From Candidatus Manganitrophus noduliformans (GTDB taxonomy: Bacteria > Nitrospirota > Nitrospiria > SBBL01 > Manganitrophaceae), in the NCBI RefSeq assembly GCF_012184425.1, contig NZ_VTOW01000001.1:124001-188000 (forward strand): a stretch of DNA of 64,000 nucleotides. Direction: 5' to 3'. The notes beneath the pieces were generated by a model. That model ran no database searches, was not told where the DNA came from, and saw nothing but the letters and a program-made list of their open reading frames with translations. The position numbers and the translations under genes are program-made. Below, piece by piece: positions 34,689-42,692 of the stretch. Each line of letters starts with the position of its first letter. The first letter of the stretch is position 1.

Positions 34689-35180
34689 TCATTTCTGAGA
34701 TTCGACCTTGATCTCTTTCGGCATCGCTTCCTTCGACTTGGGCAACTCGATCGTCAAGACGCCGTTTTTCACCGTGGCGCGGACCTGATCCGCATTCACC
34801 GCCGAAGGGAGGGGGATGTCGCGGGAGAAAGCCCCGTAGACCCGTTCGCTGTAAATAAAGTTCCGATCCTCTCTCTCTTCTTCTTGTTTGACCTCTCCTC
34901 TGAGCTGAAGGGTATTGTCGGCAATCGAAATTCGGATGTCTTCCTTCTCCATGCCGGGGGTGTCGACCTTCACGATATACTTGTCCTTCTCTTCAACCAT
35001 TTCGACCGTCGGAAAAGCCGAGGCCAATGAAAGCATCGACCGCGGATTCCATGAAGCAAGATCTCTAAAATCTCTGAAGAAATCCTGAAAGATCCGCTCC
35101 ATCTCGGTCCGCGGGCTCCATTGACTGACCGCGCGCGATCGCTGCTGCTGCCGGGGCGCCACTTGTTGTCCTGTAGCCAT
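34689..35180 (-). CDS. small heat shock protein (Hsp20/alpha-crystallin)
   Basis: A 163-residue chaperone. The crystallin domain runs from about residue 55 (FPTVEMVEEKDKYIVKVDTPGMEKEDIRISIADNTLQLRGE) to the G-x-L motif VKNGVLTIELPK near 145. A short Arg/Gln-rich N-terminus (ATGQQVAPRQQQRSRAVSQW) precedes it. It binds unfolded proteins under heat or osmotic stress. No ROSE thermometer or CIRCE element was recognised in the leader. Confidence 0.92.
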   Translation of the reverse strand: MATGQQVAPRQQQRSRAVSQWSPRTEMERIFQDFFRDFRDLASWNPRSMLSLASAFPTVEMVEEKDKYIVKVDTPGMEKEDIRISIADNTLQLRGEVKQEEEREDRNFIYSERVYGAFSRDIPLPSAVNADQVRATVKNGVLTIELPKSKEAMPKEIKVESQK

Positions 35181-35323
35181 AGAACACCTCCTCGTTTGTT
35201 TTGGTTGCTTTGGATCGATAACGAATGTGAGAGTACCACCAATGAAAAAGGGGTTCCGTGGGCGTCCTTACACAAGAGACATGGTTCAAAAAGGCTCAAC
35301 CTGATGAAGCGTGGACTGGGTTC

Positions 35324-36118
35324 TTACTCGGTTCCGCTCCTGAGCAAGAGCCCTTTTTCTTTAACGATCCTCAAATTTCGATAGAAGAAGGAAAGGGCCA
35401 AAAAGAGATAGAGGAGATTCAGAATAACCGCCTTCACCAGCGCCTCGACCGGAAAAGCGCCGGTTTCTACCACCGCCCGCATCCCTTCGAAGACGTGAGA
35501 CGACGGCATCATCCAGGCGATCGGCTGGACCCAGCCGGGCATGACGGAGACCGGATAAAAGACGGCGGAGATCGGCTGGACGAGGAAGGCGAGTCCCCAG
35601 GCCATTACCTCGGCCTCCTGTCCATATCGCAGAATCGCCGCCATCGTTACAATGCCGATCGACCATCCCATCACCATCAGGTTGAGGACGAAAGGAATCA
35701 GCGAAATTCCCAGGACAAAAAGGTTGAACGAATAGAGAAACCACGCCAACAGGACGCTGGCGGTCCCCGCGGTGAGGAGTTTTAAGACGCTGATCGACAT
35801 GAGCGCCGCCAGAAACTCGCTCGCCCTCATCGGGGTGACGAAGAGGTTCAGAAGATTTTTCGACCAGACCTCTTCCAGAAACGAGACGGAGATCCCCTGC
35901 TGCGCCCGATAAAGGATATCCCAGAGGATCAAGGCCCCCAGGAAAAAGGCGACGAACTTCGGAAGGTTTTCTTGAAAGCGCTGGAGATAAAGGGTGACGA
36001 ACCCCCAGAGGAGGAGATCGATCAGCGGCCAGAAAAAAACCTCCGTCATTCGGGGAAGGCTTCTCTGGTAGAGATAAAGATGCCGCTGGATGATCGCCGC
36101 CACCCGATGGAGCTTCAT
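35324..36118 (-). CDS. ABC-2 type permease
   Basis: A 264-residue membrane protein with six helices in the ABC-2 pattern, e.g. AFFLGALILWDILYRAQQGISVSFLEEVWSKNLLNLFVTPMRASEFL and IAWMMPSSHVFEGMRAVVETG. The motif NLFVTP-x-R is a known conserved loop. It overlaps the ATPase gene by 4 bp (ATGA type), so the two form an exporter for an unknown substrate. Confidence 0.87.
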   Translation of the reverse strand: MKLHRVAAIIQRHLYLYQRSLPRMTEVFFWPLIDLLLWGFVTLYLQRFQENLPKFVAFFLGALILWDILYRAQQGISVSFLEEVWSKNLLNLFVTPMRASEFLAALMSISVLKLLTAGTASVLLAWFLYSFNLFVLGISLIPFVLNLMVMGWSIGIVTMAAILRYGQEAEVMAWGLAFLVQPISAVFYPVSVMPGWVQPIAWMMPSSHVFEGMRAVVETGAFPVEALVKAVILNLLYLFLALSFFYRNLRIVKEKGLLLRSGTE

Positions 36119-36873
36119 GGCGCGATCTCCGGCCGCTCCGTTGGGTGGCTCCCCCGCGCCACCTTGAGGAAAACATCTTCCAGGTTTTTCTCCGCGAAGC
36201 GCCGCACGATCTCGGCGGGGGTCCCGCTCGCGAGAATGCGCCCTTGGTGCAAAAAGAGAATCCGGTCGGAGATCTCCTCCATCTCTTTCATATTATGCGA
36301 CGTGTAGAGAAGGGTCAGCCGGCTTTGATCCCGGATCGATTTCAGCAGCCGCCGGGTCTTGTCGGCAATATCGGGATCGAGGCTCGCCGTCGGCTCATCC
36401 AGGAAGAGGACCTTCGGATGATTGAGCAGTGCTTTGGCCAGCGAGAGGCGCGTCAATTGGCCCGAGGAGAGATGGCGGGTAAGGGTCTTCTTGAGCCGTT
36501 TGATCTCGAAGATCTCAAGCAGCTCGTCGATCCGGCGCTCCGGCTTTCGGATGCCGTAGAGCTTGGCGAAGACGGTCAGGTTTTCACGGACCGTCAGCGA
36601 CGTCGGCAAAGAGACATAGGTTGAAGAGAAATTGACCTGGGAGATGATCTCCTCCCGATGCCGCCTGAGATCGAGCCCGAGAATGCGGATCTCGCCCGCG
36701 GTCGGCGTAATGAGGCCGAGGAGCATCTGAATGAGGGTGGTTTTGCCCGCGCCGTTCGGCCCGAGCAGACCGAGGATCTCCCCCGCTTCGATCGAGAAGG
36801 AGAGGTCGTTGACGGCGACGAACCCGTTGAACGCTTTGGTGAGGCGGCTGACTTCGACGACCGGATAACCCAT
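36115..36873 (-). CDS. ABC exporter ATPase
   Basis: A 252-residue ATPase: Walker A GPNGAGKTT, signature LSSGQLTRLSLAKAL (an altered LSGGQ, with S for the first G), and Walker B VLFLDEPTASLDP. It pairs with the ABC-2 permease at 35324-36118. The N-terminal YPVVEVSRLTKAFNGFVAVNDLSF is standard. Substrate unknown (drug, lipid or polysaccharide). Confidence 0.9.
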   Translation of the reverse strand: MGYPVVEVSRLTKAFNGFVAVNDLSFSIEAGEILGLLGPNGAGKTTLIQMLLGLITPTAGEIRILGLDLRRHREEIISQVNFSSTYVSLPTSLTVRENLTVFAKLYGIRKPERRIDELLEIFEIKRLKKTLTRHLSSGQLTRLSLAKALLNHPKVLFLDEPTASLDPDIADKTRRLLKSIRDQSRLTLLYTSHNMKEMEEISDRILFLHQGRILASGTPAEIVRRFAEKNLEDVFLKVARGSHPTERPEIAP

Positions 36874-36949
36874 GAACCGATTCTACGTTCTTTTTTGTTG
36901 TCTTCGACGCGATCCTTCTTTACTATAACACACTCAACGGGGGCGACAC

Positions 36950-37936
36950 ATGCCGCGCTACTACTACAACGCCTACAGCCGCGCGCTGAAAGAGCGCTTT
37001 CCCTGGAAGGTTTATAAGCTGCCGCTCGACGCCGGCTTCAACTGTCCCAACCGGGACGGACGGGTCGCCTTCGGCGGCTGCACCTTTTGCAGCAACGCCA
37101 GCTTCAGCCCCAACAGCGGCGGGCCCTTGAAATCGATTCGCGAACAGGTGGAAGAAGGGATCGCCGTCTACCGAAAGCGGCGGTTCGGCGGAGAAAAGTT
37201 CATCGCCTACTTTCAGGCGTTCACCAACACCGACGCCCCGCCCGCTCGCCTGGCGAGCATTTACGATGAGGCGCTTTCTCATCCCGATGTGGTCGGTCTG
37301 GCGATCGCGACCCGTCCCGACTCCCTCCCGGAGCCGGTCCTCGATCTGCTCAGTGACCTTCAGAAGAGAACGGCGCTCTTTTTGGAGGTCGGGCTCCAAT
37401 CGATCCACGATGAGACCCTTCGGCGGGTGAATCGGGGCCACACCTTCGCCGATTTCGTCAGTGCGGTCGCGCGGATCAAGGAAAGAGGTCTCTATCTCTC
37501 AACCCATCTGATTCTGGGATTGCCGGGGGAGGATCGCGGAATGATGATGGCGACGGTCGAGCGGGTTGCGCCCCTGCCGATCGACGCCGTCAAGCTGACC
37601 CATCTTTATATTCCGAAACAGGCCCCGCTGGCGCAGGCGTATCGACGGGGAGCGCTCTCGCTCCTGACCCTTTCCGATTATATTCAACGGGTCTGCGATG
37701 CGCTGGAGCGCCTGCCGGAGCGGCTTATCATTGAAAGGTTGATGGGGGAGCTCGACGGAGAAGATATTCTCGCCCCCCGATGGGGAAAACATAAAGGGGA
37801 GATCCTGGAGATGATCGAGGCGGAGTTCGCCCGGCGCGGAACCTGCCAGGGGATTCTCTTCCGAGAGCGTCAGGGGTGCGATCCGGCGCAGGTGCAGCGG
37901 TGCATCCCTCCCATGACGGCCCCCATCAAATCATAG
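36950..37936 (+). CDS. TIGR01212-family radical SAM protein
   Basis: A 328-residue radical SAM protein (YtqA/TIGR01212). The cluster motif is unusual in spacing: NCPNRDGRVAFGGCTFC, i.e. C-x11-C-x2-C, as in this family. LFLEVGLQSIHDETLRRVNRGHTFADF and LILGLPGED follow. The substrate is not established. Its last 67 bases overlap the 3' end of the opposing lipoprotein gene (37870-38322). The C-terminus contains CDPAQVQRCIPP. Confidence 0.92.
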   Translation: MPRYYYNAYSRALKERFPWKVYKLPLDAGFNCPNRDGRVAFGGCTFCSNASFSPNSGGPLKSIREQVEEGIAVYRKRRFGGEKFIAYFQAFTNTDAPPARLASIYDEALSHPDVVGLAIATRPDSLPEPVLDLLSDLQKRTALFLEVGLQSIHDETLRRVNRGHTFADFVSAVARIKERGLYLSTHLILGLPGEDRGMMMATVERVAPLPIDAVKLTHLYIPKQAPLAQAYRRGALSLLTLSDYIQRVCDALERLPERLIIERLMGELDGEDILAPRWGKHKGEILEMIEAEFARRGTCQGILFRERQGCDPAQVQRCIPPMTAPIKS

Positions 37937-38322
37937 AGATACTCCCGCTCCCCCTCATCGACACGACTGAAGTAGGCCCCCTCCCATCCCTTTAGATAAA
38001 CACTCTGCAAGAAGAGAAAGACCGGCGCCGATTCTTCGATCCCCTCCCGCTTCATCGCGCGCCGGATCCAGGAGACGACCCCGGCATGTGTTTTGGTGGA
38101 ATCGGTTTGAAGGACGTTGTCGGCTTCGGTGAGGATTTTGGAAAATTTATCGAAATGGTCGGGGTGGGCATCCAGATGCTGCGTCGCGATCATCTCCAGA
38201 CCCAAGAGGTTGAGCCTTCGGTCCGGAATGGGGAGATGATCGTAAGACGGCCCCGACCGGCAGGCGGCAAGAATCAGGAGGAGAAAGAAGAGGAGCGATT
38301 GTTTGGATAGAAAAGCGGTCAT
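37870..38322 (-). CDS. lipoprotein of unknown function
   Basis: A 150-residue protein; ATG 38322 (an in-frame ATG at 38409 would add unlikely residues). The signal LFFLLLILAAC is a lipobox with Cys about 18. It contains ADNVLQTDSTKTHAGVVSWIRRAMKREGIEESAPVFLFLQSVYLKGWEGAYFSRVDEGEREYLYDL. No family recognised. The 3' end overlaps the radical SAM gene on the other strand by 67 bp and shares codons for its C-terminus. Confidence 0.72.
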   Translation of the reverse strand: MTAFLSKQSLLFFLLLILAACRSGPSYDHLPIPDRRLNLLGLEMIATQHLDAHPDHFDKFSKILTEADNVLQTDSTKTHAGVVSWIRRAMKREGIEESAPVFLFLQSVYLKGWEGAYFSRVDEGEREYLYDLMGAVMGGMHRCTCAGSHP

Positions 38323-38472
38323 CGGGTCCTCATGCGGCCTTAGAATACATCGATTGCGGGCTGGAATCAACCTCAAGCTGAGCCGTGGTCTTGCATCAAC
38401 CGATTTCAATGTGCTAAGTTTTTTTTATCTCACTTTCACACGACGCAATCAACCATCGAACGGAGGTTTAGG

Positions 38473-39126
38473 ATGAAGCGATTCCAGTTCATGTTCTTTT
38501 TGGTCACCGTTTTCATTGCAACAATGGCGACTTCGCTCTCTGCGGCGCCGATCGGCGTGCCGGGGGCGACCGCCGGCGCCAACAAATCGGTCATCAGCGC
38601 CGAGTTGAACCTTCTCACCGATCGGGATCTCACCGGCGGCGGCGAGGTGGAAAGCACGCAGGCCTTTGCAAAAGGAGAGGTCGGATTGACCGACCGGGTC
38701 GATCTGATCATCCGGCTCGGGGTCGGTGATTTCGAGGGAGGGGGGGTCGATACCGACTTCGGACCCGCTTTCGGCGTCGGATTTAAGACCACCTGGGCGG
38801 AGATCTCCGATGTCAACTTAAAGATCGGCACGGTCTTCCAGACAACGCGCATCCGGGCAGAGGATGATTCTACCCGTTTCGGCTGGGCCGAATACGACGC
38901 TGCTTTGGGCGCTTTCCTCGACAGCCGCGGTTCCAGACAAGCGGTGATCCCTTACGGCGGGGTGGCCTGGTCGGCCCTCGATGTGGAAGGGAGAGCCTCA
39001 GAAGATGATGCCTTCGGGTTCTTCTTGGGGGCTCTGGCGAGGCTCGGCGGGAATTTCCAGGTCGGGGTCGAGTTTCGCATTGTCGATCAGACGGCGATTT
39101 CGGCCAATGCCGGTTTTGTATTCTAA
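38473..39126 (+). CDS. outer-membrane beta-barrel-like protein
   Basis: A 217-residue protein with a cleavable signal peptide (MFFLVTVFIATMATSLSAAP). The rest alternates strands (AELNLLTDRDLTGGGEVEST...LTDRVDLIIRLGVGDFEGGG...FGVGFKTTWAEISD...ALGAFLDSRG) and ends with Phe (GFVF), the usual C-terminal signature for BAM recognition. About eight strands are likely. GGAGG before the ATG. Function unknown. Confidence 0.78.
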   Translation: MKRFQFMFFLVTVFIATMATSLSAAPIGVPGATAGANKSVISAELNLLTDRDLTGGGEVESTQAFAKGEVGLTDRVDLIIRLGVGDFEGGGVDTDFGPAFGVGFKTTWAEISDVNLKIGTVFQTTRIRAEDDSTRFGWAEYDAALGAFLDSRGSRQAVIPYGGVAWSALDVEGRASEDDAFGFFLGALARLGGNFQVGVEFRIVDQTAISANAGFVF

Positions 39127-39147
39127 ATACAAACGCATCTATTCTGT

Positions 39148-39199
39148 GTAGGGCGGCCCTGCGTGGCCGCCCTGGGCGCACACATGGGTGCGCCCCTAC
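39148..39199. repeat. palindromic intergenic repeat
   Basis: GTAGGGCGGCC...GGCCGCCC followed by GGGCGCAC..GTGCGCCCCTAC: two nested GC-rich hairpins back to back, bounded by GTAG/CTAC. It includes the TAG stop of the minus-strand DUF62 gene. It looks like a dispersed REP-type element or bidirectional terminator. Confidence 0.6.
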
Positions 39200-39984
39200 A
39201 AATCGATCTCGATCAAGGCGCCGACCGGCGGCTTTCCAAAAGCTTCCCAGGCGCTCCCGCCGCGGAGAAAGAGCTCCATCCAGCGGAGCTCTTTCCCGCT
39301 CCCTTCCCGCCAGCCGCTGCTGCCGGGGGCGAGCGCCATCTCTCCGATCGGGACCTCAAAGCTGGCAGGAGCCGCCGCGGCCTTGTGTTGATGCTTTCCG
39401 ATTCTAATTTCGACGGAGGCCCCGGACGGAAAAGGGAGGCTCTCCCGGTCGAGGGTCGTCTTCAAATTGCCGTAGCCGTCGATATAGGCGATCCGGTTTT
39501 TCGGTATTTCAGGGATTTGATCCGGCGGGATTTTCTCCCCCAGGATGGCGGCATGTCCCTGCGCGATCTCTCCGATCGCCTCCGGGAAGAGATCCCGCGA
39601 ACGGAACTGGGAGCCCTCCGCCGGAACGGAGACCCACCGAAGCTCCTCCGAAGCGCCCCGAACGAACGAGAAGGCGTACCCTGCATTCACGCCGACGACA
39701 CGAACCCCGGTGATCAAACGGGCAAACGCCAACCGCTCTCCGGCATTCCCGGCGCGGACCCGTTTGTCGTCCATTCGGGGTGCGACGTTATGGAAAATGA
39801 GGGTCCCGGCGGGGGGATCGTTTAATCCCAGCTGCGCCACGCAGAACCCGGCCGCCAGCGTCGAGAAGGGGGGAACGGGGGTCAGGATGATCTCCGCGTC
39901 CGGGAGGTGGCGCTTGATCCGCTGCGCCACCTCCGCGAAGGCGAGATCTCCGTGGCCGTAATCGGCAATCAGATGAACGAGCAT
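39196..39984 (-). CDS. SAM hydroxide adenosyltransferase-like (DUF62) protein
   Basis: A 262-residue protein of the S-adenosyl-L-methionine hydroxide adenosyltransferase/fluorinase-like family, which cleaves SAM to adenosine and methionine using water. HLIADYGHGDLAFAEVAQRIKRHLPDAEIILTPVPPFSTLAAGF and RIAYIDGYGNLKTTLDRE are typical, though the N-terminal sequence is diverged (YGHGDLAF in place of the common TDFG). Stop lies inside the palindromic repeat at 39148-39199. Confidence 0.8.
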   Translation of the reverse strand: MLVHLIADYGHGDLAFAEVAQRIKRHLPDAEIILTPVPPFSTLAAGFCVAQLGLNDPPAGTLIFHNVAPRMDDKRVRAGNAGERLAFARLITGVRVVGVNAGYAFSFVRGASEELRWVSVPAEGSQFRSRDLFPEAIGEIAQGHAAILGEKIPPDQIPEIPKNRIAYIDGYGNLKTTLDRESLPFPSGASVEIRIGKHQHKAAAAPASFEVPIGEMALAPGSSGWREGSGKELRWMELFLRGGSAWEAFGKPPVGALIEIDL

Positions 39985-40033
39985 GCGTGAAAGATCGGGA
40001 TGCGGTGAAGTAAGGATGAATAAAGAGGAGCCG

Positions 40034-40360
40034 TTATTCCTTTCCGAACACCTTTTTCAGAAGCGGTTCGATCTCCCCCTTTTTCGCCATCTCATCAAGG
40101 ATGTCGGTATCGCCGTAGAACTCCCCGCCGATGAAAACCTTCGGGAGGGTCGGCCAGTTGGTCATCTTGGAGAGGGTCTCCCGCTTTTCCATGTTTCTTA
40201 ACACATCGACCACTTCAAAAGGAAAGCCGTATTTGTTGAAGAACTGAATGGTCTCCATCGTAAAACCGCACATCGGCATCGCCTTGGTGCCTTTCCCGTA
40301 GATCAAAATCTTATTGTCCGCCACTTCCTTCTTGATTTCTTCCTCAATGGGATTGCTCAT
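40034..40360 (-). CDS. Grx4-type monothiol glutaredoxin
   Basis: A 108-residue monothiol glutaredoxin with the CGFT active site and KGTKAMPMCGFTMETIQFFNKYGFPFEVVDVL; TLPKVFIGGEFYGDTDIL is the glutathione-binding region. Grx4 proteins hold and deliver [2Fe-2S] clusters, often with BolA. AGAGGAGAAATG precedes it. The BolA gene is 54 bp upstream on the same strand. Confidence 0.95.
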   Translation of the reverse strand: MSNPIEEEIKKEVADNKILIYGKGTKAMPMCGFTMETIQFFNKYGFPFEVVDVLRNMEKRETLSKMTNWPTLPKVFIGGEFYGDTDILDEMAKKGEIEPLLKKVFGKE

Positions 40361-40414
40361 CGTTCATTTCTCCTCTGGTTCTGTTAATAATGACACCCAT
40401 CGCCCGGAGAGGCG

Positions 40415-40660
40415 CTACGCAGGGGCCTCTTCGTGCGTGTATGATTTAATCTCCAAAGCATGGATCCGTCCATCCTTCATCGGCTCATCCAGCGCCTGGT
40501 AGACGAAGCGTTGACGGTCGAGGAGGTTTTTCCCCCGGAAGGCTTCGGAGATGATTTGAAGGCGATAGTGGTCCATGGTGCCGGTCCGATCAACCACCGT
40601 GACCAGGGCATCCGGCATCGCTTTTTTGATGTAACTAATCAACATTTCCTGACTGATCAT
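40415..40660 (-). CDS. BolA-like protein
   Basis: An 81-residue BolA; I chose ATG 40660 with GGAG nearby (the longer frame from 40723 is not conserved). ISYIKKAMPDALVTVVDRTGTMDHYRLQIISEAFRGKNLLDRQRFVYQALDEPMKDGRIHALEIKSYT is a full BolA fold, with the conserved His of MDHYRL and the IHALEIK end. It forms a cluster-binding heterodimer with the glutaredoxin coded next to it. Confidence 0.92.
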   Translation of the reverse strand: MISQEMLISYIKKAMPDALVTVVDRTGTMDHYRLQIISEAFRGKNLLDRQRFVYQALDEPMKDGRIHALEIKSYTHEEAPA

Positions 40661-40758
40661 CTGTTTCGACTCCGTGCATCGGCTGTGTGAAGAATTCCTC
40701 ACAGAAAGGAGATTATACCTCATTTCATGCCGATCTTAAAGTGGAAAGAGGGAGACGC

Positions 40759-40787
40759 TTGACAGCGGATCGAGGTTGATTTATATA
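40759..40787 (+). promoter_or_regulatory. consensus promoter for metallopeptidase-like gene
   Basis: TTGACA (40759-40764), spacer 17, TATATA (40782-40787), with ATG 40847 60 bp on. The best consensus match in the window. Confidence 0.75.
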
Positions 40788-40846
40788 GACGAGGGCCCGA
40801 TCGTGCCGGCGTCCGAACGCCTCAACCGCCTAGGGGGAAAACCGAT

Positions 40847-41269
40847 ATGGAATATGTTCCGGAACCTGACATCGATAAAGAGGTCGCCCGCATCATCGCC
40901 TTCTTCGAATGGGACCACCTCGATCCGAAGCGGGTCCGGACGATCCGAAGCCGGGGGTCGCGGAGCCGAAGGATTCTGGCCCGCTGCCATGCCCTCCCGA
41001 AAGCGATGCAGACCGGCCTGGCCCTTCCGGCGCATTATGTGATCGAGCTGGTGTCGGAAAATTACGATCGTCTCTCGGAGATGGAAAAAACGAAGACCCT
41101 CATCCATGAGCTTCTGCACATCCCCGCCACGTTCGGCGGCGGGTTTCGGCATCATGACTATGTCCATGGCCGCCGGGTGAACAAGCTCTATGAAGAATAT
41201 GCCCGGCACCTTTCCGCTCCCCCGCCGGCGCCGGAAACCATTCCCGCCCAGGTCACGATCGCTTTCTGA
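40847..41269 (+). CDS. putative metallopeptidase (HExxH)
   Basis: A 140-residue protein with an HELLHIP zinc motif (LIHELLHIPATFGG), plus downstream His residues in FRHHDYVHGRRVNKLY, consistent with a gluzincin-like or phage-type putative metallopeptidase. There is no signal peptide. AGGGGGAAA precedes the ATG. Family members are small and uncharacterised; some occur in phages. Substrate not known. Confidence 0.8.
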   Translation: MEYVPEPDIDKEVARIIAFFEWDHLDPKRVRTIRSRGSRSRRILARCHALPKAMQTGLALPAHYVIELVSENYDRLSEMEKTKTLIHELLHIPATFGGGFRHHDYVHGRRVNKLYEEYARHLSAPPPAPETIPAQVTIAF

Positions 41270-41277
41270 AGACTGTT

Positions 41278-41748
41278 TTAGAGAAGGGCTTCAATCTTTC
41301 TGCAGACCACCTCCGGGTCGCGGATGCCCCGCAACCGCTCGGCCTGTTCTCCCCCTTTTAAATTGAGGACGACGGTCCCGATCCCGAAGAGGCGATCGAG
41401 CGGACCCTGCTCCGCCCCGGCGGCGGCGATTTTTTGCAGAGGGATGATCTTTTCGTCTCGACCGAGAAATCCGGCCGCGCGGTGAACGGCGGCCCGGGTG
41501 ACGGCATAACGGCTGGTGCGGCGAAGAAAAAGGGCGAGCCCGATGAAGAGACCGGCGCCGAGCCCATAAATCGCCCCGGTGCCGGGGTCCCCCACCGGCA
41601 AGAAGAAAATAAAAAGGGCTCGGACCGCCGAGATCAGGGCGAAGAACCAGAGGAAGACATATTCACCCCAGGCAGGCCGCCCCTCCCAAACGACGCGCCG
41701 ATCTTCCTCCGTGGGAAAATTGTGAGAGGTCATTCCGTCGGCTTTCAT
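41278..41748 (-). CDS. membrane PH-domain (bPH2-like) protein
   Basis: A 156-residue protein with two membrane helices (YVFLWFFALISAVRALFIFFL; AIYGLGAGLFIGLALFLRR), then a bacterial PH-like domain (TSRYAVTRAAVHRAAGFLGRDEKIIPLQKIAAAGAEQGPLDRLFGIGTVVLNLKGGEQ), as in the YdbS/bPH2 group. GGAGGTCCAA precedes ATG 41748. Function unknown. Its stop is close to the convergent metallopeptidase stop. Confidence 0.85.
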   Translation of the reverse strand: MKADGMTSHNFPTEEDRRVVWEGRPAWGEYVFLWFFALISAVRALFIFFLPVGDPGTGAIYGLGAGLFIGLALFLRRTSRYAVTRAAVHRAAGFLGRDEKIIPLQKIAAAGAEQGPLDRLFGIGTVVLNLKGGEQAERLRGIRDPEVVCRKIEALL

Positions 41749-41808
41749 TTGGACCTCCGAAGGAGGTGATGGTGACGGGACGTGAGCAGGGAAAAGACGG
41801 CCGGAGGT

Positions 41809-42363
41809 TCAACCGCCGGCTTGCAATGTTTTGAGCACCTGATGGATCTCTCGGGCATGATCTTCCGGCTCGACGGAGGGGAAGAGCTTCCGGATGGTTC
41901 CCTTCGGATCGATCAGGACGGTGCTGCGGCGCGCGATCGACATCCCCATGAAACGGGTGAGGGTGCCGTATTGCCGGGTCACTTTGAATTGGTCGTCGGC
42001 CAAGATTTGAAAGTTGAGGTTGTGTTTGTCGGAAAATTTCTTGTGCGAGGCGACCGAATCGACGCTGACCCCGAGGACCGTGGCATTGAGATGTTGAATG
42101 GCGACGATGTTGTCCCGGAAGGAGCAGGCCTCTTTGGTGCAGCCGGGGGTATCGTCTTTGGGATAAAAATAAAGGACCACCCATTTTCCGCGCAACGCGG
42201 AGAGGGTGACCGGCTTTCCTTCCTGATCGGGCAGGGTGAAATCGGGGGCGGGCTCCCCCTCCCGGACGGCAAAAACCGGTTCGGCAAAGACCGGCCGGGT
42301 CTCGCTGATGCCGAGAACGGCGACGACGATCAACAGGCTTACACCAAGGATAAGCTTTTTCAT
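41809..42363 (-). CDS. exported PrxQ/BCP-type peroxiredoxin
   Basis: A 184-residue peroxiredoxin with a signal peptide (MKKLILGVSLLIVVAVLGISETRPVFAEP), so periplasmic. PDDTPGCTKEACSF-like sequence (PKDDTPGCTKEACSF) holds the peroxidatic Cys and, five residues later, the resolving Cys, the mark of the PrxQ class. GGAGGACATT precedes the ATG. It reduces peroxides outside the cytoplasm; a periplasmic electron donor is not in the window. Confidence 0.93.
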   Translation of the reverse strand: MKKLILGVSLLIVVAVLGISETRPVFAEPVFAVREGEPAPDFTLPDQEGKPVTLSALRGKWVVLYFYPKDDTPGCTKEACSFRDNIVAIQHLNATVLGVSVDSVASHKKFSDKHNLNFQILADDQFKVTRQYGTLTRFMGMSIARRSTVLIDPKGTIRKLFPSVEPEDHAREIHQVLKTLQAGG

Positions 42364-42497
42364 TGGAATGTCCTCCCGGCCTCAAGGTTAGCATAATAGG
42401 TGAGAAAAAGGGAAGTAAGGAAGGCGGAATGAAACAAAAAGCCCGTTCCTCCGCTTCGACGCCCCGACGGCCGACCGGAACGGAGCCAGGAAGGGGT

Positions 42498-42581
42498 CGA
42501 TGTAATTTGACACCCTCATTGAATCAGCTAGAATTCTATCTATAATCGCTCCAAATTATAATACAAACTCAAATTACATCG
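42498..42581. repeat. 13-bp inverted repeat flanking a promoter
   Basis: CGATGTAATTTGA (42498-42510) and its exact complement TCAAATTACATCG (42569-42581) are 58 bases apart. The left arm overlaps the -35 box. Possible repressor site or remnant of a small mobile repeat. Confidence 0.55.
42507..42534 (+). promoter_or_regulatory. promoter of the broken zinc-ribbon gene
   Basis: TTGACA (42507-42512), spacer 16, TAGAAT (42529-42534). About 160 bp ahead of ATG 42693, with a 13-bp repeat arm over the -35. Confidence 0.55.
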
Positions 42582-42692
42582 CTGATATGTGATTCCTTTG
42601 TGAAGCCGAAACTCGAGTTGTCTCAAATACGTCCAATACGGGTTGAAACGATATGAATGATGAATAAGGTAGGCTTTACAAGGAGGAAATAA

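Larger units (their letters stand above)
42364..42692. other. 329-bp intergenic region before the broken zinc-ribbon gene
   Basis: It contains a promoter (42507-42534), a 13-bp inverted repeat (42498-42510 and 42569-42581), and AT-rich sequence between. A 38-residue frame at 42429-42545 resembles nothing and overlaps the promoter, so is not called. Confidence 0.5.

Noticed and set aside
36115-36873. ABC ATPase plus permease as an ectoine or multidrug system
   Set aside because: Only a generic ABC-2 exporter can be argued; no substrate clue was found.
41754-41768. perfect palindrome ACCTCCGAAGGAGGT near the PH-domain gene start
   Set aside because: It includes the ribosome binding site and is short; likely coincidence rather than an operator.
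42429-42545. 38-residue open frame upstream of the zinc-ribbon gene
   Set aside because: It overlaps a good promoter and has no ribosome site or similarity.
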